The position numbers were made by a program, and so were the translations under genes. The notes below the pieces were generated by a model, which was given only the letters and a program-made list of their open reading frames with translations, ran no database searches and was not told the DNA's origin. A stretch of 64,000 nt of DNA from Chloroherpeton thalassium ATCC 35110 (lineage in GTDB: Bacteria; Bacteroidota; Chlorobiia; Chlorobiales; Chloroherpetonaceae): positions 2,648,001-2,712,000 of the forward strand of contig NC_011026.1 of NCBI RefSeq assembly GCF_000020525.1, read 5' to 3'. Position 1 is the first letter of the stretch. Each line of letters starts with the position of its first letter. Shown piece by piece: positions 49,813 to 58,707 of this stretch.

Positions 49813-50268
49813 ATGGGTCCTTTAGTTCCTGATATTATTGGCAATGAATTAAACTTGGTCGTTGCCCTTTTTATCGGCCTTTTGTTTGGGGCAATTTTGG
49901 AGCAAGCCGGTTTTTCTACATCAAAAAAGCTTGTTGGCCTTTTCTATGGCTATGACTTTACGGTTTTGCGTGTCTTTTTTACAGCGGGCACGGTTGCCAT
50001 GGTCGGCGTTATTGTTTTTGATCACTTTGGGCTATTGGATATCAGCGTGATTTACATTAACCCGACGTTTCTTTGGTCGGCACTGATTGGTGGCGCAATT
50101 ATGGGACTTGGGTTTGTGATTGGCGGATTTTGCCCAGGCACAAGCATTTGCGCAGCCGCTATTGGAAAGCAAGATGCGATGTTTTTCATCTTAGGCTCAG
50201 TGTTTGGCATTCTTTTTTTTACCGAAGGATATCCGTTACTTGAAGATCTTTATAAAGGTAGTTTTTAG
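49813..50268 (+). CDS. YeeE/YedE family sulfur transporter, second half-protein
   Basis: This 151-residue membrane protein has FIGLLFGAILEQAGFSTSKK near the N-terminus and the second conserved cysteine motif GGFCPGTSICAAAIGKQDA toward the C-terminus. It complements the preceding gene to make a complete YeeE-like transporter from two chains. A strong GGAGG ribosome site lies just before the ATG. The gene is 12 bp upstream of the rhodanese-like gene. Confidence 0.83.
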   Translation: MGPLVPDIIGNELNLVVALFIGLLFGAILEQAGFSTSKKLVGLFYGYDFTVLRVFFTAGTVAMVGVIVFDHFGLLDISVIYINPTFLWSALIGGAIMGLGFVIGGFCPGTSICAAAIGKQDAMFFILGSVFGILFFTEGYPLLEDLYKGSF

Positions 50269-50279
50269 GTTATCCTCGC

Positions 50280-51005
50280 ATGTTCGAAACGCTTGGCGTT
50301 TCTCGCGGACTTTTTGCACTTCTGCTTGCTGTGGTTGCGCTGCTCTCATTTGTAGGCGTTACTTTCATTGAAAAGAAAGTCAATAAAACAGAAAACCGTG
50401 GACTTGACATTCATTTTTTACCCGTTACTATTTTAACCGGTCTGGCAGTTCTTGTCGCTCTTTTTGCAACGCTTTTACCGGAACGTAAAACGGCGGTTCT
50501 CGAAACGGCTGACATGGCTACCGTTGCTGAACAAGAATCGATTCCTAAAATGACAGCGGACGAACTCGCTTACCGCCTCATGGATGATGACCACAAACTG
50601 CAAATTTTCGATTTTAGGCCAATCGCTGCGTTTAAAGACTACAGCCTGCCTAAATCAGTATCGGTCACTCCAAATAATTTGTTTGAAAAAGAAACGGCGA
50701 AATTGCTTTCGCGGAAAGGAAAAATGAAGGTGTTTCTTGCCGAAGATGAAGAATCCGCAGTTAAGCTGGCGTTAGCTGCACAAACCTTGGGCTTCAAAAA
50801 TATCTCCGTGCTAAAAGGAGGCCTGCGCGAGTTCAAGCAAGAGATTCTTGATTTTTCGCCTACACCGGAAGCTAAAAATCGCTTAAATGAATATACCCTA
50901 CGCTTCCGCTCAAAAGCCAGCCATGTTATCCCGATTTTAATTGAGCAAAATAAAAATGCGGCGCCAGTCAAAAAGAAAGCGAAGCGGGTGTTAGGCGGGT
51001 GCTAA
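50280..51005 (+). CDS. Membrane-anchored rhodanese-like protein without catalytic cysteine
   Basis: Two N-terminal membrane helices (LFALLLAVVALLSFVGVTFI and LPVTILTGLAVLVALFATLL) are followed by a rhodanese fold: LQIFDFRPIAAFKDYSLPKS, then MKVFLAEDEESAVKLALAA and ISVLKGGLREFKQEIL. The active-site loop, where Cys should follow the V/F-strand, reads LAEDEES with no Cys, so sulfurtransferase activity is not expected from this loop. The only Cys is the final residue (VLGGC). It closes the sulfur operon, and an intrinsic terminator follows. It could bind or present sulfane sulfur or scaffold the transporter; that is inference. Confidence 0.78.
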   Translation: MFETLGVSRGLFALLLAVVALLSFVGVTFIEKKVNKTENRGLDIHFLPVTILTGLAVLVALFATLLPERKTAVLETADMATVAEQESIPKMTADELAYRLMDDDHKLQIFDFRPIAAFKDYSLPKSVSVTPNNLFEKETAKLLSRKGKMKVFLAEDEESAVKLALAAQTLGFKNISVLKGGLREFKQEILDFSPTPEAKNRLNEYTLRFRSKASHVIPILIEQNKNAAPVKKKAKRVLGGC

Positions 51006-51033
51006 CAATCAAGGAAAAACTAAGAAACAAAAG

Positions 51034-51061
51034 AAAGGCTGTCTTGTCACAGCCTTTTTTT
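51034..51061 (+). terminator. Intrinsic terminator of the octaheme-sulfur operon
   Basis: AAAGGCTGT (51034-51042) pairs with ACAGCCTTT (51049-51057) around CTTGTC and runs into a T-tract. It overlaps the 3' end of the convergent PD-(D/E)XK gene. Confidence 0.85.
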
Positions 51062-52009
51062 CAACGCTTCGATTTCCACCTCTGTTAAACCTGTCTTCAT
51101 AGCTATCGTTTTCACATCCAGCACATCTATCAAGTTTTTTGCGATCTCCAATGCTTTTTCCTTTTTTCCTTCCACCATTCCTTGCTGAATCCCCTGCTGA
51201 AGGCCTTGTTGAATTCCCTGCTGAAGGCCTTGCTGAAGGCCTTGCTTAATTCCCTGCTTAATTCCCTTTTTTACCCCGATGGTATATGATGACTCTACCA
51301 TGCTCGCTTGATAGTGTAAGTCGTCTTGATACCGCTCATACGCTTGCCGCTCCTTTTCCGGCAGCTTCAGTATGTCCAGCTCCTGCTTGGCTTTCTTCAA
51401 ACCTTTTGCGCTGAACTCCTCTTTTATCTCCTCATTCTTCAAAAAGTATATCCACTCGTCTAAGGTATCTTTTGCGACATCATTAAAATTATTCACCTTT
51501 ATTAGGTAATACTCTGGGTAAATTTCATGCACTTCTTGCCTCTTGTATAGCTCCCGCTGCTCTTCCGTGAGCCTTAACACATCTTGCCCATGCAACCCTT
51601 TAAAGACAGTCGTTCCGTGATAGACATAATCGTCCCCTTGTCCCAAATCAAAATACAATATGTTCACTGAGATGACTTTCACCACCTGCGAGTATGGCTG
51701 ACTTTCATCCATGTGCTCCGTTATCACCTTTGATGTGCCATACAATATCCGCTGCAGATAGTCATATTCCCGTTCATATTGCACCTCGATGATAATCAAT
51801 TCTTCTCTCTGATTCTTAACCTTCAAATCCACGCGGTTATATTTATCCTGACGCGCTTCTTTATTGCTCTCGCTTTCCAAAATCTCAAGAATTTGAATGT
51901 CGTCTTTTAGCAATTCGCTTAAGAAGCCTTCCAATATCTCAAAATTCGCTTTGCTTCTCAGCAGCTTTTTCAGCGCCCAATCAAAGCTGATTAATCTTCT
52001 TCTCGGCAT
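51047..52009 (-). CDS. PD-(D/E)XK nuclease-fold protein with QG-repeat linker
   Basis: This 320-residue protein of the Rpn/PDDEXK transposase-like group has ISFDWALKKLLRSKANFEIL at the start and NRVDLKVKNQREELIIIEVQ as the D...E-V-Q core. A C-terminal low-complexity segment repeats the unit Q-G-(I/L)-(K/Q) about nine times (KKGIKQGIKQGLQQG and onward). A helix-turn-helix-like IAMKTGLTEVEIEALKKRL tail follows. The repeats are variable DNA-level tandem units likely to expand or contract. It is the second family member in the window but only distantly similar to the one at 6105-6950. Confidence 0.82.
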   Translation of the reverse strand: MPRRRLISFDWALKKLLRSKANFEILEGFLSELLKDDIQILEILESESNKEARQDKYNRVDLKVKNQREELIIIEVQYEREYDYLQRILYGTSKVITEHMDESQPYSQVVKVISVNILYFDLGQGDDYVYHGTTVFKGLHGQDVLRLTEEQRELYKRQEVHEIYPEYYLIKVNNFNDVAKDTLDEWIYFLKNEEIKEEFSAKGLKKAKQELDILKLPEKERQAYERYQDDLHYQASMVESSYTIGVKKGIKQGIKQGLQQGLQQGIQQGLQQGIQQGMVEGKKEKALEIAKNLIDVLDVKTIAMKTGLTEVEIEALKKRL

Positions 52010-52072
52010 ATCAATTATGGCTAACCTAATTTTAAATCTTTCAGGTTAATGTAAGAAGCGTATTCGGGCAAG

Positions 52073-52113
52073 CAAAGACGAAGGTGAAAGTGCACTTCGT
52101 CTTTGCTTTTTTG
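52073..52113 (+). terminator. Strong 12-bp hairpin with T-run, terminator-like
   Basis: GCAAAGACGAAG (52073-52084) pairs perfectly with CTTCGTCTTTGC (52096-52107), followed by TTTTTT on the + strand. It lies just past the 3' end of the minus-strand phosphatase gene, where a run of only two T follows on that strand, so its efficiency for that gene is uncertain. Confidence 0.6.
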
Positions 52114-52116
52114 GAG

Positions 52117-53469
52117 TTATAAATTGCGCAATTCAGCAGCTTCAATCGTTTTTGACCAAAGCTTTTCGCCTTTGGTATTAAAGACGGTTATCGTCACTTT
52201 GCGATCGCTTTCTGAACCCGAAAAAGTCATCGTTGCAAAATTGCGTTCGGTTACAATGGTGCCTTTTTCACGATATTTATTTTGTTCACGCGCCGCACCA
52301 ATATAAGGCCCTGAGGTTAATGGCGACGTGGTTACTTCATAAAGTGGGTAATTTCCATCTCGTGGCAGCTTGGAAAGCTCCGCAAAATGCCTATCGCCGG
52401 AGACGAAAATCACGCCGGAAATATTGTTCTTGGTAATTTCATCAATCAAGTGCTCGCGCTCATCGCCATAAGTTGCGTACGTTTCAAAGTCTGCGACGGA
52501 GTTTAAAACTTGCCCGCCAATGGCTATAATTTTAAATGTAGCTTGGCTGGTACAAAGTGCGTCGATAAGCCACTCAAACTGCTCTTTCCCGAGCAATGTT
52601 CGGTCGCCTGTTTTGCGGGTATCGGGCGTGCGGAAAAAGCGATTATCCAAAAGGAAAAAATCCACATCGCCCCACTGAAATTGCGTGGTAACACCAGGCA
52701 TGCCATTGACGCCATAGGACGGATTTCCCCAAAAGAGTTTAAAAACTTCCAACGCGTTGTCTTTATTCCAAAAGCTTCTGTCGGAATTGTTTGGTCCATA
52801 ATCGTGATCATCCCAAATAGCATAGTGATGCGTTGAACCAAGCAAAGGCTGCAGTTCGGGCAGCGATCGGGTGTGCGTATAGCGGTAAATCATTCCGGTG
52901 CGCGTGTTCCAATCGGGCTCGCGATAGTAGACATTGTCGCCGAGCCACAACATCAAATCTGGGCGTTTTTTGTGAATGCTTTCAAAAATTTCATAACCGC
53001 CGCCGTAACCTTTTCCTGGGCGATCGAATTGCGCCTCGTTGATGTAGGCGCAACTGCCAACCGCCACCGTAAATTCTGGTGGATTCCCACGCCATTGCCA
53101 TAAAGCTGGCGTCCGAAATTCCAGCGGATACGGGCGATCTACGGGTTTTTCATTAATAAACAAGGTGTATTCATAGGTTTTTCCCGGCTCAACTTCATCG
53201 GCGATTAACTCGCAGGTGTAACCATAAAACTTGATGGCTTCCGCACTGATGGTTGAGTGCTTTTCTTCCGGCTTGTGCTTTTCCCAATATTCAAATCGGA
53301 CAATAGCTTGCTCATTGGTCTGCACCCAAAGCGAGACTTCTCGCATTTCTGAAAAACAGACCATCGGCCCTGACTGCAACACACTTGTTTGCGCGAAGCT
53401 GCTTGCAGAAATCGGCTGCAACGCAAAAAGAAGCAGGACGAAAAAGATCGCTTTTTTTACTCCCGACAT
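52117..53469 (-). CDS. PhoD-like alkaline phosphatase / metallophosphoesterase
   Basis: This 450-residue exported protein has the signal peptide AIFFVLLLFALQPISASSFA. The family's N-terminal beta domain ends near PYPLEFRTPA, followed by the catalytic PhoD domain: FTVAVGSCAYINEAQFDR, LMLWLGDNVYYREPDW, YAIWDDHDYGPNNSD and GVIFVSGDRHFAELSK, which supply the usual metal-binding Asp, Asn and His residues. PhoD enzymes hydrolyse phosphodiesters and monoesters with Ca/Fe. It is transcribed alone. No PHO-box-like control site was recognised. Confidence 0.88.
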   Translation of the reverse strand: MSGVKKAIFFVLLLFALQPISASSFAQTSVLQSGPMVCFSEMREVSLWVQTNEQAIVRFEYWEKHKPEEKHSTISAEAIKFYGYTCELIADEVEPGKTYEYTLFINEKPVDRPYPLEFRTPALWQWRGNPPEFTVAVGSCAYINEAQFDRPGKGYGGGYEIFESIHKKRPDLMLWLGDNVYYREPDWNTRTGMIYRYTHTRSLPELQPLLGSTHHYAIWDDHDYGPNNSDRSFWNKDNALEVFKLFWGNPSYGVNGMPGVTTQFQWGDVDFFLLDNRFFRTPDTRKTGDRTLLGKEQFEWLIDALCTSQATFKIIAIGGQVLNSVADFETYATYGDEREHLIDEITKNNISGVIFVSGDRHFAELSKLPRDGNYPLYEVTTSPLTSGPYIGAAREQNKYREKGTIVTERNFATMTFSGSESDRKVTITVFNTKGEKLWSKTIEAAELRNL

Positions 53470-54034
53470 GGCATTTGCTTTTTAGATGATAGAGGTTAAG
53501 ATTTTTATAAATTTAAGAAAGTTGCTTCTCTTTTTTTGGGTCATAGTTTGGTTTATTTATTGCAATAACAGAAACATCTCATCACAATGAATGCAAACGA
53601 CTTGCATATTAAAAACAGTATGGTCTAAAATTCAAAAATTTTACCGCATAAAAATGATTTTCCTTGCTTTGCGTAATTAAAGATTTGTTAAATTCACGAG
53701 TTGTTTTTCTATGAAAAAATGCTGAACATAGTAGAAAGAATGTGCCAGTTTGCAACTGAAAAACTTGTAGGCTGCTGGTAATATGTTAATTAACAGATAA
53801 GACGCGAGTTACTTTCGGTGAAAAAGTTTGGTTTAATCAACCCAAAAATACTGGTTAAAGAGATTCGCATAGCTACACTTGCAAACACACCACACCAATC
53901 TCAAGCTACATCTCAAAACTCGCTCCCAGAAAGGGCATATCCATTCTTTTGCCGTTCGTTGCGTACCGTAAATTTTCGCTTCGAATCAGATCAAGTCAGT
54001 TATAAATCAAATGGAGGATTGATTTTCTAAACAA
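53470..54034. other. Intergenic region, no supported gene
   Basis: A 565-bp AT-rich gap between the divergent phosphatase and ClC genes. A 70-codon frame at 53818-54030 begins with GTG and has no recognisable features. Promoters for both flanking genes should be here, but none matched a consensus well. Confidence 0.5.
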
Positions 54035-55912
54035 ATGTGGAGGTTTTCAAATCAAAATAAAGCGTGGAAGCGAAAAGCACTTGTGCTACTACTTCAATTC
54101 TATCGCAAAACCCGCAACTTCGGCATATTTGCCCCCGAGTTCATTAAGCTTACCCTTCAAAAATTTCTCATCAGCCTGAATTTAAACCAAGATGTTCCCT
54201 TTCTTTTTGTTGCCATTGCGGTGGGATGGGGCACTGGGCTTATTGCGGTCATATTCCATGATTTGATCGATTTTGTCCATTTTATCTTCTTCGGAAGCTT
54301 GAAAGGCAGTTTTGAACTAACTGGCTTAGGCGAATATTGGATGTTTTTGATTCCAATTTTGCCAGCGGCTGGCGGGCTGATTGTTGGACTTTATAATACT
54401 TATATAGCGAAATCAAAACCAGGGCATGGCCTGGCCGCAGTAATTAAAGCGGTTGCGCAAAACGAAGGCAAGCTGCCTCGCTGGGATTGGCTGCACCGCA
54501 CCTTTACTTCCGTGATTAGCATTGGAACGGGCGGCGGCGGCGGACGCGAAGCGCCCATTGCACAAGTGGGTGCCATCATCGGCTCTATGGTTGGGCAAAT
54601 CCTGCGATTTTCTCCCGATAGAATGCGAACGCTTTTAGGATGCGGTGCGGCTGCAGGGTTAGCGTCTGTTTTCAACGCGCCGATCGGCGGAGTGATGTTT
54701 GCCATCGAAGTCATTTTAGGCGATTTCACGGTAAAAACGTTCAGCCCAATTGTTGTGGCATCCGTTATCGGAACGGTTGTATCAAGAAGTTTTCTCGGCA
54801 ACTCCCCGACTTTTCAGTCGCCGGATTACACGCTTGTTTCCAACATCGAGCTCATCTTTTATTTCATTTTAGGCGTTTTATCGGGCTTTTCCGCCGTCGC
54901 ATTTATCAAAGTATTCTACATCATTGAAGAAAAATTTATCGAGCTACGCGAAAGACACACGCTGCCCCCATGGGCGATTCCTGCTATCGGCGGCTTGCTC
55001 ACCGGTGTGATTGGCATTTGGTTCCCTGGCGTTTTCGGCTACACGTATGAAGTCATCGACAAAGCCGTTAAAGGCACCGAGTCATGGACGAACTTAATCG
55101 GCGTATATGTTTTTAAACCCATCACAGCTGGATTGACCATTGGCTCAGGGGGTTCTGGCGGAACTTTTGCGCCCGCCATGAAAATGGGTGCGATGTTGGG
55201 CGGCATGTTTGGTAGCTTGGTACACTTTATTTTTCCAACTTTCACGGCCACTTCCGGCGCGTATGCGCTCGTTGGCATGGGCGCGGTAACAGCTGGTGTG
55301 ATGCGCGCACCTTTAACCGTTATTCTGATCTTGTTTGAAGTCACGGGAAAATATGAAATTGTGCTTCCGATTATGTTCGCTGCGGTGACGGCCACACTGA
55401 TTGCGCGTGTCTCTTACCGCCACTCAATGGAAACTTATGTGCTGGAAAAAGAAGGGGTGCGCGTCGGATACGGTATTGCGCTTTCGGTAGCCGAAAACAT
55501 CAGCATTCTTGAGGTCTTGCGAACCAACTTTGTTCAATTTTCCGAAGTGACTCGCGCCGAAAAAATCATCAATATTTTTCATAACACAAGCGACACCACC
55601 TACTTCGTTACGAACGAAGCCGGCGGATTTCGCGGTGTAATTACACTGGATGAAATGCGCTTGCTTTTAAGCGAAGGGATGATTGCCGGCTTAATCGCCG
55701 AAGACTTTTGCAATAAAGAAGTGCCGGTGCTGTACGAAACGTCTCGCCTTGACGAAGCCCTGAAGTATTTCGAAATAGGCGACTACGACGCGCTGCCTGT
55801 TGTTTCTAAAAAAACCAACAAGCTGATTGGGATTGTCAAGCATGACACCGCGTTTGCGTATTACCGCCGCCAATTAAAATTCTACTCCGAAGACGGAACT
55901 TCGTTTAAATAA
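54035..55912 (+). CDS. ClC chloride channel/transporter with CBS domains
   Basis: This 625-residue membrane protein has about 10-12 helices followed by two cytoplasmic CBS domains (about 485-610, containing VTNEAGGFRGVITLDEMR and DYDALPVVSKKTNKLIGIV). Filter motifs are KPGHGLAAVI in place of the usual GSGIP, GGGGREAPIAQVGAIIGS with the gating glutamate, and GSGGSGGTFAPAMKMG. The altered first motif may change anion selectivity. CBS domains usually bind nucleotides and regulate gating. The start at 54035 has no strong ribosome site, and the protein has a polar 50-residue N-terminal stretch before the first helix. Confidence 0.88.
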   Translation: MWRFSNQNKAWKRKALVLLLQFYRKTRNFGIFAPEFIKLTLQKFLISLNLNQDVPFLFVAIAVGWGTGLIAVIFHDLIDFVHFIFFGSLKGSFELTGLGEYWMFLIPILPAAGGLIVGLYNTYIAKSKPGHGLAAVIKAVAQNEGKLPRWDWLHRTFTSVISIGTGGGGGREAPIAQVGAIIGSMVGQILRFSPDRMRTLLGCGAAAGLASVFNAPIGGVMFAIEVILGDFTVKTFSPIVVASVIGTVVSRSFLGNSPTFQSPDYTLVSNIELIFYFILGVLSGFSAVAFIKVFYIIEEKFIELRERHTLPPWAIPAIGGLLTGVIGIWFPGVFGYTYEVIDKAVKGTESWTNLIGVYVFKPITAGLTIGSGGSGGTFAPAMKMGAMLGGMFGSLVHFIFPTFTATSGAYALVGMGAVTAGVMRAPLTVILILFEVTGKYEIVLPIMFAAVTATLIARVSYRHSMETYVLEKEGVRVGYGIALSVAENISILEVLRTNFVQFSEVTRAEKIINIFHNTSDTTYFVTNEAGGFRGVITLDEMRLLLSEGMIAGLIAEDFCNKEVPVLYETSRLDEALKYFEIGDYDALPVVSKKTNKLIGIVKHDTAFAYYRRQLKFYSEDGTSFK

Positions 55913-55940
55913 GTCGCCTTGCGATAACTGCTTTTCAAAG

Positions 55941-55992
55941 AGGCACTGCATGTGGATTGGCATCAATAGTATCCAACAGGTGCAGTGCCTTT
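55941..55992. terminator. Bidirectional hairpin terminator
   Basis: AGGCACTGCA (55941-55950) pairs exactly with TGCAGTGCCT (55981-55990), with a short inner TTGG/CCAA helix. AAAG precedes and TTTC follows. It separates the convergent ClC and thioesterase genes. Confidence 0.65.
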
Positions 55993-56037
55993 CATTTATT
56001 CATCGCTTCAGATTGCCATTTACAAGCATCCATCTTT

Positions 56038-56499
56038 TTACTTGCTGCGGCTTCTATCCACAATGGCTACGGTGATTCGACTCACACAAACCAAACGGTT
56101 TTGCTCATCCATAATTTTCGTCTGCCAAACCTGCGTTGTTTTTCCAATGTGAAGCGGCTCCGTTTTTCCATACACATAGCCGTCTTTTACAGGCCGCACA
56201 TGATTTGCGTTGATTTCAAGCCCAACGGCCATTTTGGTTTCATCTTTCAGTGAAAGGTGTGCGGCGGCGCTTCCTAAGGTTTCGGAAAGCACCACCGATG
56301 CGCCTCCGTGCAAAATCCCAAAAGGCTGCCGCGTACGCCGATCTACGGGCATTTTTGCAGCCAAAAAATCGTTGCCGATTTCCGTAAACTCAATGCCCAG
56401 ATATTCTATCATGTGGCCATCTTCCGATGCCAAATTGTTTAAAGCTTCAAGGGTTAAGTCTTCGGGAAAGAGTCCTGTTTTTTGAGCAATGTCTTCCAT
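56038..56499 (-). CDS. Hotdog-fold acyl-CoA thioesterase (PaaI/YdiI-like)
   Basis: This 153-residue hotdog enzyme of the PaaI/MenI group has the catalytic stretch QPFGILHGGASVVLSETLGS, where HGG and the following Glu are the active-site signature, and GLEINANHVRPVKDGYVYG. In menaquinone makers this family hydrolyses DHNA-CoA, but general acyl-CoA hydrolysis is equally possible. The gene begins 13 bp downstream of an acyl-CoA synthetase gene on the same strand, so the two probably act on the same class of CoA esters. Confidence 0.82.
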   Translation of the reverse strand: MEDIAQKTGLFPEDLTLEALNNLASEDGHMIEYLGIEFTEIGNDFLAAKMPVDRRTRQPFGILHGGASVVLSETLGSAAAHLSLKDETKMAVGLEINANHVRPVKDGYVYGKTEPLHIGKTTQVWQTKIMDEQNRLVCVSRITVAIVDRSRSK

Positions 56500-56512
56500 A
56501 AACTGTTCTGTG

Positions 56513-58315
56513 TTATGCCGTGATTTTTTGAGTTGTTAAAGTCTCATTTTGGTAGAGCCGTTCGATTTGCTCGTGATACCGATGCAAAATGACTTTGCGG
56601 CGAAGGCTTAGTTTTGGCGAGAGTTCTCCCGTCTCCGCTGTCCATTCGTGATCTAAGACAATGAACTTTTTGATTTTCATATACTGCGCGAAGGGCTCGT
56701 TGTATTTTTGAACATGTGCTTCAAACTTCTGCTGGATGAGCGGATTCATCAAAATCTCTTCGTTCGTGGTGTAATGAATGCCTTTATGCTCGCAGTAAGC
56801 TTTTAAGTAAAGGAAATTCGGGACAATCAGTGCGGCAGGAAATTTTCGCCCTTCACCAATGACCATGATTTGCTCGATAAAGCGCGACTCCTTCATCTTA
56901 TTTTCAATGACCTGCGGCGCAATGTATTTGCCGCCAGAAGTTTTAAAGAGCTCTTTTTTGCGATCGGTAATCATTAAAAACGGCCCATCGAACTCGCCAA
57001 TATCGCCCGTGTGAAACCAGCCATCGCTATCAATAACTTCTTGCGTGAGATCCTCACGGTTGTGATAGCCTTGCATCACATTAGGGCCTTTGTACAAAAT
57101 CTCGCCATCTCCTGCAATCCTGACTTCCCCGCCTTCAATTACCGTGCCCACTGTGCCAATTTTGAAACCGCCGGTTTCGGGATAATTCACGGAAATGACT
57201 GGCGCTGTTTCCGAAAGACCATACCCTTCGTAGATAGGAATGCCTGCCGCAAAAAAAAGTTTTGCAAGCCTGGGCTGCAAAGCCGCCCCACCTGAAACAA
57301 CCGCTCGAACGCTACCGCCAAACGCCTCTCGCCATTTGGGAAAAACTAGCTTATCTGCCAAACGGTACTGAATCGCATACCACAGGCTGCTCGCTTTCGA
57401 CGGGTCGTATTTAAACCCAACGCCAAGCGACCACTTGAAAAGCATGTACTTTATGCCGGTGAGCTCGTTTCCTTTGGAAAGGATTTTATCATATACTTTT
57501 TCCAACATGCGCGGCACCGTGGCAAACACATGCGGCCTGACTTCTTTCATATCATCCGCGACCGTTTGAAGACTTTGCGCGTAGTAAATCGAACAGCCCT
57601 GATAGATGTACATGCAATTAATAATGCGCTCAAAACTATGGCAAAGGGGCAAAAAAGAAATCGCGCGCTCAGTTGGATTGCTTTTCATTCTCGCAGCGCC
57701 AGCAAGCGCATTCGCCATGAGGTTTTTGTGTGTTAAGCAAACACCTTTTGGCGTGCCGGTTGTGCCAGACGTATAAATCAGCATGGCTAAATCCGACTCG
57801 CTCACCCTGGATTTTAACGACGCCAGTCGTTCATTTGGATTGGCTACGGATTTTCCCAGCGTGGTAATTTCATGCCAATGATTTGCTTCTTCTATAAAAT
57901 CGTAGGTGTAGATCCGTTCGAGAGAAGGAATGCTTGGTGCAATGCTGCTAATGGTTTCATAAAGGCTTGCGCTGGAAACAAATATGAATTTTGCGCCCGA
58001 ATCGCTCAAAATAAACGCATAATCGTCTTTGGTTAGGTTAGCATAAAGCGGGACATGAACAGCCCCAATACTCATCATGCCCATATCTAAGAAGTTCCAT
58101 TCTGGACGATTATTTTCCGTGATGTTAGCAATCATATCGCCTTTTCGAACCCCAAGCTGATCCAATCCAAGTGCCACCTCGCCGGCCATTTCAGCAAACT
58201 TTTGCGTGGAAAATTTATTCCAAATGCCATCTACTTTATAGGCAAGCGCATCTTCTTTTGGAAAATGCTTCAGTTGATATTCCAGCAAATCAAATAACCG
58301 AACCGGTGAGTTCAT
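56513..58315 (-). CDS. Long-chain acyl-CoA synthetase (AMP-forming)
   Basis: This 600-residue adenylate-forming ligase converts fatty acids to acyl-CoA. The P-loop-like motif is LIYTSGTTGTPKGVCLTHKN. Further signatures are GYGLSETAPVISVNYPE and WFHTGDIGEFDGPFLMITDR followed by KKELFKTSGGKYIAPQ. It matches the long-chain FadD/FAA type by length and spacing. A perfect AGGAGG lies 5 nt before the ATG at 58315, which decides it over the in-frame GTG at 58318. It is the first gene of a two-gene unit with the hotdog thioesterase. Confidence 0.92.
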   Translation of the reverse strand: MNSPVRLFDLLEYQLKHFPKEDALAYKVDGIWNKFSTQKFAEMAGEVALGLDQLGVRKGDMIANITENNRPEWNFLDMGMMSIGAVHVPLYANLTKDDYAFILSDSGAKFIFVSSASLYETISSIAPSIPSLERIYTYDFIEEANHWHEITTLGKSVANPNERLASLKSRVSESDLAMLIYTSGTTGTPKGVCLTHKNLMANALAGAARMKSNPTERAISFLPLCHSFERIINCMYIYQGCSIYYAQSLQTVADDMKEVRPHVFATVPRMLEKVYDKILSKGNELTGIKYMLFKWSLGVGFKYDPSKASSLWYAIQYRLADKLVFPKWREAFGGSVRAVVSGGAALQPRLAKLFFAAGIPIYEGYGLSETAPVISVNYPETGGFKIGTVGTVIEGGEVRIAGDGEILYKGPNVMQGYHNREDLTQEVIDSDGWFHTGDIGEFDGPFLMITDRKKELFKTSGGKYIAPQVIENKMKESRFIEQIMVIGEGRKFPAALIVPNFLYLKAYCEHKGIHYTTNEEILMNPLIQQKFEAHVQKYNEPFAQYMKIKKFIVLDHEWTAETGELSPKLSLRRKVILHRYHEQIERLYQNETLTTQKITA

Positions 58316-58318
58316 CAC

Positions 58319-58656
58319 GGCCTCCTTTCAAAAGTTGAACCTGTAAAAAATTTATTTTCCAGCTTGTGCAAGTTTTTTCCAACCCGCAGAAGTTCTTCTT
58401 TTAACGGCTCTTAGAAAGTAAAACCAAACGTACTAACGCCATTACAGAAGTGTTGTGCACAAGTTGATAATGTAAGTAAAATCCTGGAGATCATGAGAAA
58501 TTCTACACGTTTCCCACTACGAAGAGAAAGCCAATAGACAACGCTCATTAAGCCCTTATTCTTGAAAAGCTTATTCCCTTAATAAAAAAGGATTTTAAAA
58601 TAAAAACTAAAATAATTTAGAAAAAATCAAACCTATCAATTTCTTTATTACCTTGC
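58319..58656. other. Intergenic region upstream of TonB receptor
   Basis: This AT-rich gap between divergent genes holds no coding frame or riboswitch that I recognise. Its right end adjoins the palindrome at 58657-58688. Confidence 0.5.
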
Positions 58657-58688
58657 AATACGTTATATATGAAAAAATATAACGTATT
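58657..58688 (+). promoter_or_regulatory. Perfect 12-bp palindrome over the TonB-receptor promoter region
   Basis: AATACGTTATAT (58657-58668) and ATATAACGTATT (58677-58688) form an exact inverted repeat with 8 nt between, ending 19 bp before the receptor ATG. A possible -10 (TATAAC, 58678-58683) lies in the right arm and a -35 TTGCAA at 58653-58658. It could be a dimeric repressor operator or an RNA hairpin blocking the GAAAGG ribosome site. The regulator is unknown. Confidence 0.65.
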
Positions 58689-58707
58689 CTTTTAGAAAGG
58701 ATTCAAC

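Noticed and set aside
53818-54030. 70-codon ORF before the ClC gene
   Set aside because: GTG start, no domain and no supporting ribosome site; it may be chance in an AT-rich gap.
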